A stretch of 64,000 nucleotides of DNA from an uncultured bacterium. GTDB taxonomy: Bacteria; Desulfobacterota; GWC2-55-46. The stretch covers positions 1 to 64,000 of the forward strand of contig CAJPGC010000036.1 of assembly GCA_905339405.1 (NCBI GenBank), given 5' to 3'. The notes beneath the pieces are model-generated. The model was given only the letters and a program-made list of their open reading frames with translations. It had not been told where the DNA came from and searched no databases. The position numbers were made by a program, and so were the translations under genes. Positions within the stretch are counted from its first letter, which is position 1. The number at the start of each line of letters is the position of its first letter. This document shows, one piece after another, positions 16,104 to 24,132 of the stretch.

Positions 16104-16319
16104 ATGGCCGGCCCGATAACGAAAGAGATGGTCATAGGCGAGGTCATAGAGGAGTGGCCCGGGACGGCGGCCGTTTTCAAAAAATACTTCGGGAAGGGCT
16201 GCTCCGATTGTCCCGGGTCGAGGGTCGAGGACATAGACTTCGGCTCCACCATGCATAACGCGGACCTCGAGACGGTCCTTAAGGAACTTAACGAGATAGC
16301 CTCAAAGAAAAGGGGATAG
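16104..16319 (+). CDS. DUF1858 domain protein
   Basis: This 71-residue protein consists of one DUF1858 domain: ITKEMVIGEVIEEWPGTAAV, then KYFGKGCSDCPGSRVEDI. The CxxC near residue 38 is the typical feature. The domain is often found with hybrid-cluster or iron-sulfur proteins and may handle persulfide, a cluster or a redox disulfide. It starts 5 bases after the half-oxidase gene and ends 3 bases before the next one, so co-translation is likely. The biochemical role of stand-alone DUF1858 is unknown. Confidence 0.85.
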   Translation: MAGPITKEMVIGEVIEEWPGTAAVFKKYFGKGCSDCPGSRVEDIDFGSTMHNADLETVLKELNEIASKKRG

Positions 16320-16322
16320 AAG

Positions 16323-16514
16323 ATGGGGAAAATAAATAAAGAGATGGTCGTCAACGACTGCATAAAGCTCTTCCCGAAGACGATAGGCGTCTTCACGCAA
16401 TTCCACATAGACTCATGCTGCGGCGGGGCAGTGCCCATAGAAGACGCAGCGAGGCGCGACGGAGCCCCGCTGGATGCGCTGTTGGCGGCTCTCGAGACTG
16501 CGGCTTCTAAGTAA
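16323..16514 (+). CDS. Stand-alone DUF542/ScdA N-terminal-type domain
   Basis: This 63-residue protein contains INKEMVVNDCIKLFPKTIGV and FHIDSCCGG, the hallmark of the DUF542 (ScdA_N) domain. In RIC/YtfE/ScdA proteins that domain sits in front of a di-iron hemerythrin-like domain that repairs iron-sulfur clusters damaged by nitric oxide. Here only the N-terminal domain is encoded. Its pairing with DUF1858 and Nfu suggests a cluster-repair or NO-response group. A 121-bp repeat starts 15 bases after its stop codon. Confidence 0.85.
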   Translation: MGKINKEMVVNDCIKLFPKTIGVFTQFHIDSCCGGAVPIEDAARRDGAPLDALLAALETAASK

Positions 16515-16528
16515 ATAAACTTTCCATC

Positions 16529-16649
16529 AGGTTGCTCAAAAAGGTCCAGATGCGAGGAGTCAAGGAGCAAGCGGTGAGGCGTACTTTGTTGTACGCCGCA
16601 AGCGCGGTCGACGATGACGACAAAGCAGATGGGCAGCTTGATGCAACCT
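16529..16649. mobile_element. MITE-like repeat, family A, copy 1
   Basis: A non-coding element of about 121 bp with imperfect terminal inverted repeats (AGGTTGCTCAAAAAGGTCCA at the left, ATGGGCAGCTTGATGCAACCT-like at the right). It has an internal hairpin around GAGGCGTACTTTGTTGTACG. It matches 40163-40290 throughout. It separates the DUF542 gene from mrp, whose ribosome binding site lies 16 bases beyond its right end. No transposase is in the window. Confidence 0.85.
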
Positions 16650-16676
16650 CTATGAAGAAAACCAGGAGGCTATCCA

Positions 16677-17729
16677 TTGGCAAAGATAACAGAAGCGCAG
16701 GTCCTGGCGGCACTCGGCAAGGTCATGGACCCCGAGCTCGGCAAGGACCTCGTTACCCTCAATATGATAAAAGACGTCAAGGTCGACGGCACGAAGGTGA
16801 GCTTCAACCTCGTGCTTACGACTATGGCCTGCCCTCTCAAAAAGGAGCTTGAGGCGAACTGCGTGAACGCGGTAAAGGCGCTCCCCGGCGTGACCGAGGT
16901 CTCTCTCACTACCGGGGCGCAGGTGCCCAAGTCAAAGCAGCTCCCCGACAAGATGGCGATACCCGGCGTCAGCAACACGATAGCAGTTGCCAGCGGCAAA
17001 GGCGGCGTCGGCAAATCGACTGTCGCCGTGAACCTCGCGATGGCCCTCGCCCAGACCGGGGCGAGAGTGGGCCTCCTTGACACCGACCTTTACGGCCCGA
17101 GCCTTCCTCTCATGATGGGCATACACGAGCCGCTGCAGGCGACCCCTGAGGAAAAGCTCATCCCTCTGGAGAAGTTCGGGATGAAGCTCGTCTCCGTGGG
17201 CTTCATGCTCGACGAGGAGACCCCGCTCATCTGGAGGGGCCCTCTTGTGATGCAGCTCGTAAAGCAGTTCCTGGTAGGCGTTGAATGGGGAGAGCTCGAC
17301 TACCTCATAATAGACCTGCCGCCCGGCACCGGAGACGTCCAGCTGACGCTGGTGCAGACCATCCCGCTTACGGGCTCCGTCATAGTGACGACCCCGCAGG
17401 ACGTCGCGCTCATCGACGCGAGGCGCGCGATAAAGATGTTCAACGAGGTGAAGGTGCCTGTACTCGGCATAATCGAGAACATGAGCTACTTCGTATGCCC
17501 GCACTGCAACGGCACCTCTGAGATATTCAGCCACGGAGGGGGCCAGAAGACTTCCGACAGGTACAACGTGCCGCTTCTGGGGAAGATACCGCTCGACATA
17601 GCCATAAGGGAGGGCGGGGACTCCGGCATGCCCATAGTCCACGCCGACCCGGGCTCCGCGCACTCGAAGGCGTTCGTGGAGATAGCGCAGTCGGTTGCGG
17701 CGAAGATAAGCGTGCTGGACCTCTGCTAA
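16677..17729 (+). CDS. mrp: Mrp/ApbC-type P-loop iron-sulfur carrier
   Basis: Mrp (ApbC/NBP35 family) is an ATPase that carries and delivers [4Fe-4S] clusters. The protein has 350 residues. An N-terminal MIP18/DUF59 domain (about 1-80) precedes the deviant Walker A VASGKGGVGKST (104-115), and the cluster-binding CPHC pair lies near residue 265. The TTG start is supported by GGAGG 7 bases upstream. It follows the nfu/DUF542 operon on the same strand but is separated from it by a repeat element. That fits a common cluster-assembly theme. The gene ends at a strong terminator. Confidence 0.95.
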   Translation: MAKITEAQVLAALGKVMDPELGKDLVTLNMIKDVKVDGTKVSFNLVLTTMACPLKKELEANCVNAVKALPGVTEVSLTTGAQVPKSKQLPDKMAIPGVSNTIAVASGKGGVGKSTVAVNLAMALAQTGARVGLLDTDLYGPSLPLMMGIHEPLQATPEEKLIPLEKFGMKLVSVGFMLDEETPLIWRGPLVMQLVKQFLVGVEWGELDYLIIDLPPGTGDVQLTLVQTIPLTGSVIVTTPQDVALIDARRAIKMFNEVKVPVLGIIENMSYFVCPHCNGTSEIFSHGGGQKTSDRYNVPLLGKIPLDIAIREGGDSGMPIVHADPGSAHSKAFVEIAQSVAAKISVLDLC

Positions 17730-17748
17730 GCAGACTGAAAATAAAACA

Positions 17749-17788
17749 AAAAAACCGGGAAGGCGAAAGCCGACCCGGTTTTTTTTCT
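17749..17788 (+). terminator. Rho-independent terminator after mrp
   Basis: ACCGGG...CCCGGT stem with a nested GGC-GAAA-GCC top, followed by eight T residues. It starts about 20 bases after the mrp stop. Confidence 0.85.
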
Positions 17789-17855
17789 ATAAATCTTTTG
17801 AAATGAATCTTCCCAGCTCCCCTGCCCGCTCCCACGAAGGGAGAGTACCTCATTC

Positions 17856-17962
17856 TGTCATCCTGAAGAGCGAAGCGATGAAGGATCTCGTGGTACAGGA
17901 CTACGCACCGCTAAAACAACCTGCAATACCGAGTTTCTTCGCTTCGCTCAGAATGACAGAGT
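17856..17962. repeat. REP-like palindrome, site 1
   Basis: The left arm GTCATCCTGAAGAGCGAAGC and a right arm ending TTCGCTTCGCTCAGAATGAC face each other across about 50 bases. The arms match the same family at 27396, 45989, 48110 and 54886. Non-coding. Confidence 0.7.
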
Positions 17963-17982
17963 TTTTTTGTTTTTGTATCTAA

Positions 17983-18176
17983 TCCATGCACAGTAACATG
18001 CGGAGCGCGCCTAGGGGAGGGAGGGCGAAACGCGCAGAGGATGCTTGGGAGCGAAGCGACCTCAGGGGCGCGTTTCGCGGGTGGGAGGGGCTGAAAGCGC
18101 GTGGAGCATGTTACAGAGAGCGGCGGCAGCCGCGTTACACGGTATTTTGGCGAGAATATTCGAGCGCGGCAGCGCT
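17983..18176. repeat. Dispersed ~190-bp repeat, copy 2 (inverted)
   Basis: This is the reverse-oriented partner of 5998-6190, with long shared blocks and scattered differences. With the REP-like site and two terminators it accounts for nearly all of the 17730-18294 gap. No gene is visible in it. Confidence 0.75.
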
Positions 18177-18240
18177 TTGTCAGCTTTGAAGGGAAGTCCA
18201 AACAGAAAAAGAACACCGGCGCGCGATTGCCCTGCCAATA

Positions 18241-18275
18241 AAAAAGCGGGGCGGCAAATGCCGCCCCGCTTCAAA
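18241..18275 (-). terminator. Terminator after the small Lys-rich protein gene
   Basis: On the minus strand GCGGGGCGGC pairs with GCCGCCCCGC, followed by a run of T. It lies 20 bases after the stop at 18295. Confidence 0.85.
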
Positions 18276-18294
18276 ATCACGCCATCGCTGAATC

Positions 18295-18600
18295 TTACTT
18301 CTTCAGCTTGTCGACCGCGAGCTTATAATCCTTCCTTATCTCCTGCATGACGCTGTCGGTGCTCTTCCTCACTTTATTGACGAGCCCTTCGTAGCCGCCC
18401 TTTTTCCATACCGCGAGCTGGTCTTCGATCTTGACCTTCTTCTTGGCTGCGGTCTTTTCGAGCTTCTTGAGCTCCTTGTTGAACTTCTTGCCTATGACGT
18501 CGACTTCCTTGTCGAATTTTTTCTTGAGCTTGGCGATTTTGCCGTGCATCTCGGTATGGAGCTTCAACTCCTTCTTCAACATCTCGATCGGATTCTTCAT
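18295..18600 (-). CDS. Small Lys-rich coiled-coil protein of unknown function
   Basis: This 101-residue, very basic protein is predicted to be almost entirely helical. Repeats of KLKKKFDKEVD and KKFNKELKKLEKT give heptads over residues 5-60, and the second half ends VDKLKK. It has no signal peptide, membrane segment or cysteine. A near-perfect ribosome binding site (AAGGAGGAG), its own promoter and its own terminator indicate a real, well-expressed gene. Nucleic-acid binding or a structural role is possible, but I do not recognise the family. Confidence 0.8.
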   Translation of the reverse strand: MKNPIEMLKKELKLHTEMHGKIAKLKKKFDKEVDVIGKKFNKELKKLEKTAAKKKVKIEDQLAVWKKGGYEGLVNKVRKSTDSVMQEIRKDYKLAVDKLKK

Positions 18601-18627
18601 ACTGCTCCTCCTTCGGATTTTGTCTTC

Positions 18628-18656
18628 AAAATATCCCTGATGGACTTTTTTTTCAA
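18628..18656 (-). promoter_or_regulatory. Promoter for the small coiled-coil protein
   Basis: On the minus strand: -35 TTGAAA, 17-base spacer, -10 TATTTT. The spacer resembles the right end of repeat family A (TGATGGACTTTTTTTTCAAC on the plus strand), so the -35 may derive from a decayed element. Confidence 0.45.
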
Positions 18657-18684
18657 CAGAAAAGGGGCGTCCATCAAAAGAGCT

Positions 18685-19626
18685 TCAGGCCAGCTTCAAT
18701 GAGCCCGTAAGCTCCCTTACGCTCACGCCGTGCCTCTGGACGTACTCCTCGATGCCTGAAGCGACCTTGGCTGCGGCGTCCGGGTCGATGAAGCTCGCGG
18801 TACCGACCTGCACGGCAGCGGCCCCGGCTATGATGAACTCGAGCGCGTCACGAGCGTTCATTATGCCGCCCATGCCGATGAGCGGCACCTTCGCGGCCTG
18901 CGCCGCCTGCCACACCATCCTGACGGCCACCGGCCTTATGGCCGGCCCTGAAAGCCCGCCGGTTGCGGTCGCCAGCACAGGCCTCCTTCTCTCGACGTCT
19001 ATGACCATGCCGGTCAACGTGTTGATGAGGGAGATGGCGTCCGTCCCAGCGTCCTCGGCGGCCTTCACCATCACCTTGATGTCAGTTACGTTGGGGGAGA
19101 GCTTCGTTATGAGCGGAAGGCTCGTCGACTTCCTTATGGCCGAGACGACCCTGAAGGCCTCCTGCGGGTCAGTGCCGAAGACTATGCCGCCTTTCTTGAC
19201 GTTCGGGCAGGAGATGTTTATCTCCAGGGCGGAGACTCCCTTGACGCGGTCGAGCCTTCTAGCCACTTCCATGTAATCGTCTATCGTCTCGCCGAAGATG
19301 TTCGCAATGACGTGCGTCTTCACGTCCTTCAGGAGCGGGAGCTTTTTTTCGATGAACTCGTCGACGCCGACGTTCTGCAAGCCTATGGCATTGAGCATGC
19401 CGCACGGCGTCTCTACTATCCTCGGGCCGGGGTTGCCCTGCCTGGGATAGAGAGAAAGGCCCTTCACGACTATGGCGCCGAGCTTTTCAAGACCGGTATA
19501 GGGCGCGAACTCGGCCCCGTAGCCGAACGTGCCGGAAGCCGTCATGACCGGATTTTTGAACTTGAGCCCGGCTATGGCCACCTCTAGGGGTTTTTTCGGA
19601 AGTTTTTTCTTCAGAGGAGTTCCCAA
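18685..19626 (-). CDS. pyrD: Dihydroorotate dehydrogenase B, catalytic subunit
   Basis: PyrD oxidises dihydroorotate to orotate in pyrimidine synthesis. This is the class 1B enzyme that works with PyrK and NAD. The protein has 313 residues, with the FMN-binding barrel, VMTASGTFGYG near the N-terminus, and the catalytic Cys in INISCPNV. I chose the TTG at 19626: AAGGA lies 6 bases upstream, the length fits, and it overlaps the pyrK stop by 16 bases. The frame continues upstream to 19776, but that part only shadows pyrK. Confidence 0.95.
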   Translation of the reverse strand: MGTPLKKKLPKKPLEVAIAGLKFKNPVMTASGTFGYGAEFAPYTGLEKLGAIVVKGLSLYPRQGNPGPRIVETPCGMLNAIGLQNVGVDEFIEKKLPLLKDVKTHVIANIFGETIDDYMEVARRLDRVKGVSALEINISCPNVKKGGIVFGTDPQEAFRVVSAIRKSTSLPLITKLSPNVTDIKVMVKAAEDAGTDAISLINTLTGMVIDVERRRPVLATATGGLSGPAIRPVAVRMVWQAAQAAKVPLIGMGGIMNARDALEFIIAGAAAVQVGTASFIDPDAAAKVASGIEEYVQRHGVSVRELTGSLKLA

Positions 19627-20405
19627 TCCACATCCTTGCCGTCGAACACTGGACCGTCCGAACAGACCATCTTGTAATTGCGGTTCTCGCGCGCTTCGTG
19701 GTTTATGGTCCTCACGGCGCACCCCAGGCACACGCCTATGCCGCAGGCCATAGAGCGCTCGAGCGACACGAAGCACTGGACACCTGCGTCAAGACACAGG
19801 CGGGAGACGGCCTTCAGCATCCCCACCGGCCCGCAGGCGTATACGACCGTATCCGTGGAGAGCTCCTTTTCGAGCAGGGCGGTGACGAACCCCTTGACTC
19901 CGGCGCTCCCGTCCTCGGTCGCGGTCTTTATCTTTATCCCGAGCTCCCTGAACTCGTCGAGGAGGAAGGTTTCTTTTTTCGACCTGGCCCCGAAAAGGAG
20001 CGTGCCCTCGGGAAGCCTTTGAGCGAGGAGGTACAAAGGCACTATACCCATCCCGCCCGTGACCATCACGACCTTCCTGCCCTTTTGAGGGGCAGGGAAA
20101 CCGTTGCCGAGCGGGCCGAGTATGCCGAGAGACTCGCCCGGCCTTTTGGCTGAAAGTATCGTGGTGCCCCTGCCGACCACCCTATAGAGGAGCTCTATGC
20201 CGGTGCCCCTCGTTGACTTGCCCTTCGCGCCTATGACCCTGAATACGCCGAACGGGCGGCGAAGGAGCGGGTCCATGCCGTCGGAGAGGCGCAGCATGAC
20301 GAAGTGGCCAGCCTTCACCTCCGGGGTCTTCCACGAAAGGCCGAGCCTGAAGTAGCCTTCTGCAAGCCTGTCGTTGTATAGGATCTTCGATTCAACGGAT
20401 TGCAT
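19611..20405 (-). CDS. pyrK: Dihydroorotate dehydrogenase B, electron transfer subunit
   Basis: PyrK passes electrons from PyrD's FMN through a [2Fe-2S] cluster and FAD to NAD. The 264-residue protein has an FAD-binding half, an NAD-binding half with VTGGMGIVPLYLLAQ, and the C-terminal cluster motif CGIGVCLGC with a further Cys in MVCSDGP. It overlaps pyrD and follows rimI by 6 bases, so all three are probably co-transcribed with the upstream arginine decarboxylase group. Confidence 0.96.
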   Translation of the reverse strand: MQSVESKILYNDRLAEGYFRLGLSWKTPEVKAGHFVMLRLSDGMDPLLRRPFGVFRVIGAKGKSTRGTGIELLYRVVGRGTTILSAKRPGESLGILGPLGNGFPAPQKGRKVVMVTGGMGIVPLYLLAQRLPEGTLLFGARSKKETFLLDEFRELGIKIKTATEDGSAGVKGFVTALLEKELSTDTVVYACGPVGMLKAVSRLCLDAGVQCFVSLERSMACGIGVCLGCAVRTINHEARENRNYKMVCSDGPVFDGKDVDWELL

Positions 20406-20411
20406 TTTTTC

Positions 20412-20885
20412 TCAAAGGTCGAGGACCATGACTATCGCGTCCTCGTCGCCGTAATAATTTTTCCTTACGAATGTTTCCCTGAAGCCGAACTTCTTATAGA
20501 GGTCCCTGGCGACCGTGTTCGAGACCCTGACCTCGAGGAAGACCTCGTAGACCAGGTTGCGCTTCATGAGCTCGAGCATGAGGCTCAAGAGCCGGCTTGC
20601 TATGCCCTTTCCCCTGTACCTGGGGTTCACTGCGATGTTGAGGATGTGGGCCTCGCCGTGGACGACCCACAGCACGACGTACCCGCCCAGCTCGACTTTC
20701 CCCTCCTCCGGCCTCACTTTCAGGGTATAGGAGAACGACACCGGGTTCCTCAGCTCACCTTCGAACATGCCCCTTGTCCAGGGCTTGGGAAAGGAAGCCT
20801 GCTCTATCTCGAGGACCTCGTCGATGTCCCCGGCCTCCATCGGCTGGACCGAGTGGCCGGTGAGGATTTTATCGCTGGATCGCAC
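20412..20885 (-). CDS. rimI: RimI-type protein N-terminal alanine acetyltransferase
   Basis: RimI acetylates the N-terminal residue of ribosomal protein S18 and others. The 157-residue GNAT fold includes IEQASFPKPWT near residue 27, the strand ILNIAVNPRYRGKGIASRLL with the acetyl-CoA loop RGKGIA, and the C-terminal ARDLYKKFGF. The start appears to be GTG at 20885 and lacks a clear ribosome binding site, so an internal start (Met16) remains possible. It is 9 bases downstream of the methyltransferase gene. Confidence 0.85.
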   Translation of the reverse strand: MRSSDKILTGHSVQPMEAGDIDEVLEIEQASFPKPWTRGMFEGELRNPVSFSYTLKVRPEEGKVELGGYVVLWVVHGEAHILNIAVNPRYRGKGIASRLLSLMLELMKRNLVYEVFLEVRVSNTVARDLYKKFGFRETFVRKNYYGDEDAIVMVLDL

Positions 20886-20894
20886 CGGGGCGGT

Positions 20895-21527
20895 TTATTT
20901 CTCGTTAGTCGCGAAAAGTATGTGCCAGAAATCGAGCTTCTTGAGCATGTACTTCTGCCGCACGTTCAGCCCCGAGCGCCTGATGAACTCGTTGAGGCAC
21001 AGGTCCGACCTCCAGCCTATCTTCTTGCAGACGGGGTTTATGAGCTTTTCAACCAGCTCCACCATCTTGTTGCTCGACTTGAAGTGGTTCACGATGACCA
21101 CCTGGCCGCCTCTTTTGCACACGCGCCTGACTTCGCTCATGAGCTTGTAGGGGTCGGGCACGACCGTGACTACGTGCGAGATGAACACCTTGTCGAAGCT
21201 GTCGTCCCTGAACGCTATGTTCATGGCGTCCATGTTCAGCACCTTTATGTGCCCCAGGCGGTTCTTGCCGACCTTCTCTTTCGCCTTTTTGAGCATCTCA
21301 AAAGACAGGTCGACCGCCACTACCCGGCAGCTCTTGGGGTACTCCCCCAACGACAGGCCAGTGCCCACGCCGACGTCGAGCACGCGCTCGCCCTGCTTTA
21401 TGTCCATGTAATTGATTGCGTGCTTTATGCGCGGGTAGAAGAACCTCTTGAAAAGGGCGTCATATACGTTCGAGTACCCGGCGTATATCTTCTTTATGCT
21501 GTCGAGTTCCAATCCAGGTTTCCTCAT
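20895..21527 (-). CDS. PmtA-like SAM-dependent methyltransferase
   Basis: This 210-residue class I methyltransferase has the SAM-binding motif VLDVGVGTGLSL (about 49-60) and the acidic strand VVAVDLSFEML. The N-terminal VYDALFKRFFYPRIKHAI and the FISHVVTVVPDP segment resemble Rhodobacter-type phosphatidylethanolamine N-methyltransferases. Lipid head-group methylation is therefore likely, but ubiquinone/menaquinone or small-molecule methylation cannot be excluded. It overlaps the upstream acetyltransferase gene by four bases (ATGA), which indicates translational coupling in the decarboxylase/ATP-grasp operon. Confidence 0.8.
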   Translation of the reverse strand: MRKPGLELDSIKKIYAGYSNVYDALFKRFFYPRIKHAINYMDIKQGERVLDVGVGTGLSLGEYPKSCRVVAVDLSFEMLKKAKEKVGKNRLGHIKVLNMDAMNIAFRDDSFDKVFISHVVTVVPDPYKLMSEVRRVCKRGGQVVIVNHFKSSNKMVELVEKLINPVCKKIGWRSDLCLNEFIRRSGLNVRQKYMLKKLDFWHILFATNEK

Positions 21528-22036
21528 TTCTCTTTTTGTGTGAGCCGCTTCACGTAGAAGAGGATGTCGTCGCCGGGTTTGTAGAAGTCCTTTATGCGGG
21601 CCTCCTCGGCAAAGCCGCAGCCGAGGTAGAAGCCGCGCGTGGCTTCATACGCCGGAAGGCCCGAAGTCTCGGCCACCAGCATCCGGCCGCCGAGGCGGAG
21701 CAGTATCTCCCCGGTCTTTTCAATGAGCGCCCTGCCTATGCCGCCGCCCTGCATCCCGCTGTCGACGATTATCCAGTAAAGGTCATAGACCGCTTCAGTA
21801 AGTGGGCGGCTTCCATAGCAGGCGTACCCGGCTGGGAAGCCTTCCTTCATGGCCGTAATGAAATAATAGTCCCTCTGGTCCGGGACCGTCAGGTAGATGT
21901 CCAGGAGCTCGGCCGCACAGTCTTTTTCCTCCCTGGTGAGGTTCGCCGTCCTTTCGATTATGGAGACGAGCGCCTCCCTGTCCTCCTGGCGGGACTCTCT
22001 TATGACCAGGCCCTGTTTTACCGCCGCGCCCGTCAT
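21524..22036 (-). CDS. GNAT-family N-acetyltransferase
   Basis: This 170-residue GNAT protein has the acetyl-CoA-binding signature VDSGMQGGGIGRALIEK around residues 91-107 and AYEATRGFYLGCGF near the C-terminus. The substrate is unknown. It is coupled on both sides by four-base ATGA overlaps: upstream to an ATP-grasp ligase and downstream to a methyltransferase. Acetylation of the ligase product or of agmatine, which the first gene of the operon would make, is an attractive but untested idea. Confidence 0.85.
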   Translation of the reverse strand: MTGAAVKQGLVIRESRQEDREALVSIIERTANLTREEKDCAAELLDIYLTVPDQRDYYFITAMKEGFPAGYACYGSRPLTEAVYDLYWIIVDSGMQGGGIGRALIEKTGEILLRLGGRMLVAETSGLPAYEATRGFYLGCGFAEEARIKDFYKPGDDILFYVKRLTQKEK

Positions 22037-23088
22037 CCCAGGGGCTGGGGGGCGCGGGATAGCTGCGAGGCGTACCTGGCCTCGGCAGCGCCGATTATTG
22101 CCTCAATGAGGTCCGGGTACTCGAGCCCGGAGGCCTTTGCAGCCCTGGCAAACCCAGCGTCAGAGGAGATGTCCGGGTTCGGGTTGACTTCGAGGACTTT
22201 TATCCTGCCGTCTTCTCCGAGCCTCATGTCCACCCTGGCGTAGTCCCTGCAACCGATTATACCATAGGACTTGAGGGCTATCGCCTGGAGCTCGCTCTTG
22301 AGCTCCTCGGGCACGTCGGCGGGGCACGAGGGAACGGTCTTCCTGAAAAAGGGGCTATCCTCGACCCACTTCGCCTCGTAGCAGCATATCTTGGGCCTGC
22401 CCTCCGGGAAGTCCACAAAAAGTATCTCTGAGGGCGGCAGGGCTTTCCTTTCAGCCCCGTTGCCAAGCACGGCTATGTTGAACTCCCTGCCGTCTATGTA
22501 CTCTTCCACGATGACCGGCTGGGAGTAGCGGGCGATTATCTCCTCGACCCTGCTCCTCAATTCGTAGAACGAGCTGACGACGGCGTTGGTATCGATTCCC
22601 ACGCTGGCGTCCTCGCGAAGGGGTTTTACAATGAGGGGAAACTCGAGGCCCGAAGGGAGCGACTGGGGCGCGGCGTCCATCACCGCGTAATTCGGCGTCG
22701 GGACGCCCCTGCTCCTCAGTATGTCCTTTGCCACGCCCTTGTCCAGGGCCAGCCCGAGGGCAAGCGGGCCGCTCCCGGTAAAGCGCGCCCCGTAGAGCTC
22801 GAAGAGGGCTGCCACGTTCATCTCGAGGGCGCTCCTTGAGAACGCCCCCTCGCAGAGGTTGAAAATGATGGAATCCCGGGCCGCCGCGACCACGGCCGCG
22901 AACTCCCTCAAGCCTGAGGCGTCGCGAAGAGGCAGCCGGGCCGGCTGCATGCCCCTGGCCCTGAGCCCTCCTTCGATGTCCGCTACGGTTGTTGAAAGGT
23001 TGTTGTCCAGGTCTACGAGCTTGCCGTCTATCTTGTAGGTGTCGTGCCCGTCATCATTGAAGGCTATGATGACCTTGCGGCCCGTCAT
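22033..23088 (-). CDS. D-Ala-D-Ala ligase-like ATP-grasp enzyme (second of pair)
   Basis: This 351-residue ATP-grasp protein is related to D-alanine-D-alanine ligases: ELYGARFTGSGPLALGLALD, the ATP-binding FPLIVKPLREDASVGI, IVEEYIDGREFNIAVLGNG, and the metal site VLEVNPNPDISSD. It lacks the N-terminal SxExxVS-type substrate motif of true Ddl, and the dcw cluster has its own ddl. It probably joins a carboxylate to an amine other than D-Ala. It overlaps both neighbours by four bases. It differs enough from the preceding ATP-grasp enzyme that each may catalyse a separate step. Confidence 0.85.
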   Translation of the reverse strand: MTGRKVIIAFNDDGHDTYKIDGKLVDLDNNLSTTVADIEGGLRARGMQPARLPLRDASGLREFAAVVAAARDSIIFNLCEGAFSRSALEMNVAALFELYGARFTGSGPLALGLALDKGVAKDILRSRGVPTPNYAVMDAAPQSLPSGLEFPLIVKPLREDASVGIDTNAVVSSFYELRSRVEEIIARYSQPVIVEEYIDGREFNIAVLGNGAERKALPPSEILFVDFPEGRPKICCYEAKWVEDSPFFRKTVPSCPADVPEELKSELQAIALKSYGIIGCRDYARVDMRLGEDGRIKVLEVNPNPDISSDAGFARAAKASGLEYPDLIEAIIGAAEARYASQLSRAPQPLG

Positions 23089-24098
23089 ATCCCGTACCTC
23101 AGACGGGCCGCGTCAAGTACGCCGTTCACCATACCGCCGAACGTCATGCCGGCGGCCCTTGCGGCCTTTGGAAAGCAGGAATTGCACTTCGGGTCTTTCA
23201 ATATGCCCGGAAGGGGGTTGAGCTCTATTATGTGGGGGGTTCCGCCGGAATCGAGCCTGACGTCTATCCTGCACCAGTCACGGACGTCGAGGGCGCTAAA
23301 TGCGTCCTTCGACACGGCCTCTATCGCGCTCTTCAAGCGGCCGTTCAAGTCCGCCGGGCAGGCGAATATGTCGAGCGGGGCCTCCGGCGTGTCGAGTATC
23401 CACTTCGCTTCGTAGGAGTATATGGGGTTTACCCCGGCCGGGAGGGCCGAGTAGTTTATCTCCACTATGGGAAGGGCCGTCAGGGTTGCCCCGTTGCCCA
23501 TGAGCGCCACTGTGAACTCCCTGCCCTCGAGGTACTCTTCGACAAGGGCGGGCTGTGAGTATTCTTCGATAATGGCCGCGACTTTCCTGCGGAGCGCGGG
23601 TACGTCGCGAACGATGGAGTCGTTCTTTATGCCCTTGCTCGAGCCTTCGAGCATGGGCTTGACTATCATCGGAAAAGAGAGGTACTTCTCTATCTCCATG
23701 GAGGGTTCGCTTGCTACGATGAACCTCGCGGTGGGAATGCCGTAATAGGAGAGTATCTCCTTCGCCCTGGCCTTGTTGAGGCACATGGCGAGAGTCAGTG
23801 GATTGGAGCCGGTGTACGGGATCCGGAGCATCTCGAGGATGGAGGGTATCTGAGACTCCCTGGAGTCTCCCCAGACGCCTTCGGCCATGTTGAAGACGAT
23901 ATCGGGCCGCTCGCGCCTGAACTTCTCGAACGCGTCCTCGTCCGCCTCGATCATGACGACCTCGCCGTGGCGCTCCTTCAGGGCGTCACGGACCGCCTCG
24001 ACGGTCTCGGGGTCGTCACACTCGGCGTAGAAATCCTCGGGGAGGCCTTCGGCCTCCCCGATTTCCTTTTTCAGGTTATAAGTAAGGGCGACTTTCAT
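23085..24098 (-). CDS. D-Ala-D-Ala ligase-like ATP-grasp enzyme (first of pair)
   Basis: This 337-residue ATP-grasp protein has DIVFNMAEGVWGDSRESQIP where Ddl has its HGxxGE motif, IPYTGSNPLTLAMCLNKARA, FPMIVKPMLEGSSKGI, VEEYLEGREFTVALMGNG and the metal site ELNPLPGILKD. The Ddl N-terminal substrate motif is missing, so the acyl substrate likely differs. It starts 34 bases after the arginine decarboxylase stop and overlaps the second ATP-grasp gene. The product may be a dipeptide or an agmatine conjugate; that is inference from context only. Confidence 0.85.
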   Translation of the reverse strand: MKVALTYNLKKEIGEAEGLPEDFYAECDDPETVEAVRDALKERHGEVVMIEADEDAFEKFRRERPDIVFNMAEGVWGDSRESQIPSILEMLRIPYTGSNPLTLAMCLNKARAKEILSYYGIPTARFIVASEPSMEIEKYLSFPMIVKPMLEGSSKGIKNDSIVRDVPALRRKVAAIIEEYSQPALVEEYLEGREFTVALMGNGATLTALPIVEINYSALPAGVNPIYSYEAKWILDTPEAPLDIFACPADLNGRLKSAIEAVSKDAFSALDVRDWCRIDVRLDSGGTPHIIELNPLPGILKDPKCNSCFPKAARAAGMTFGGMVNGVLDAARLRYGI

Positions 24099-24132
24099 TG
24101 TTCCGGCTGAGCTGGGTCTGCGTCCCCCGGCG

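Noticed and set aside
20400-21557. A 385-codon plus-strand frame opposite rimI and the methyltransferase
   Set aside because: It spans two recognised minus-strand genes and lacks protein-like composition.
22033-24098. Annotating the two ATP-grasp genes as ddl
   Set aside because: They lack the N-terminal Ddl substrate motif, and a true ddl is present at 51583-52491.
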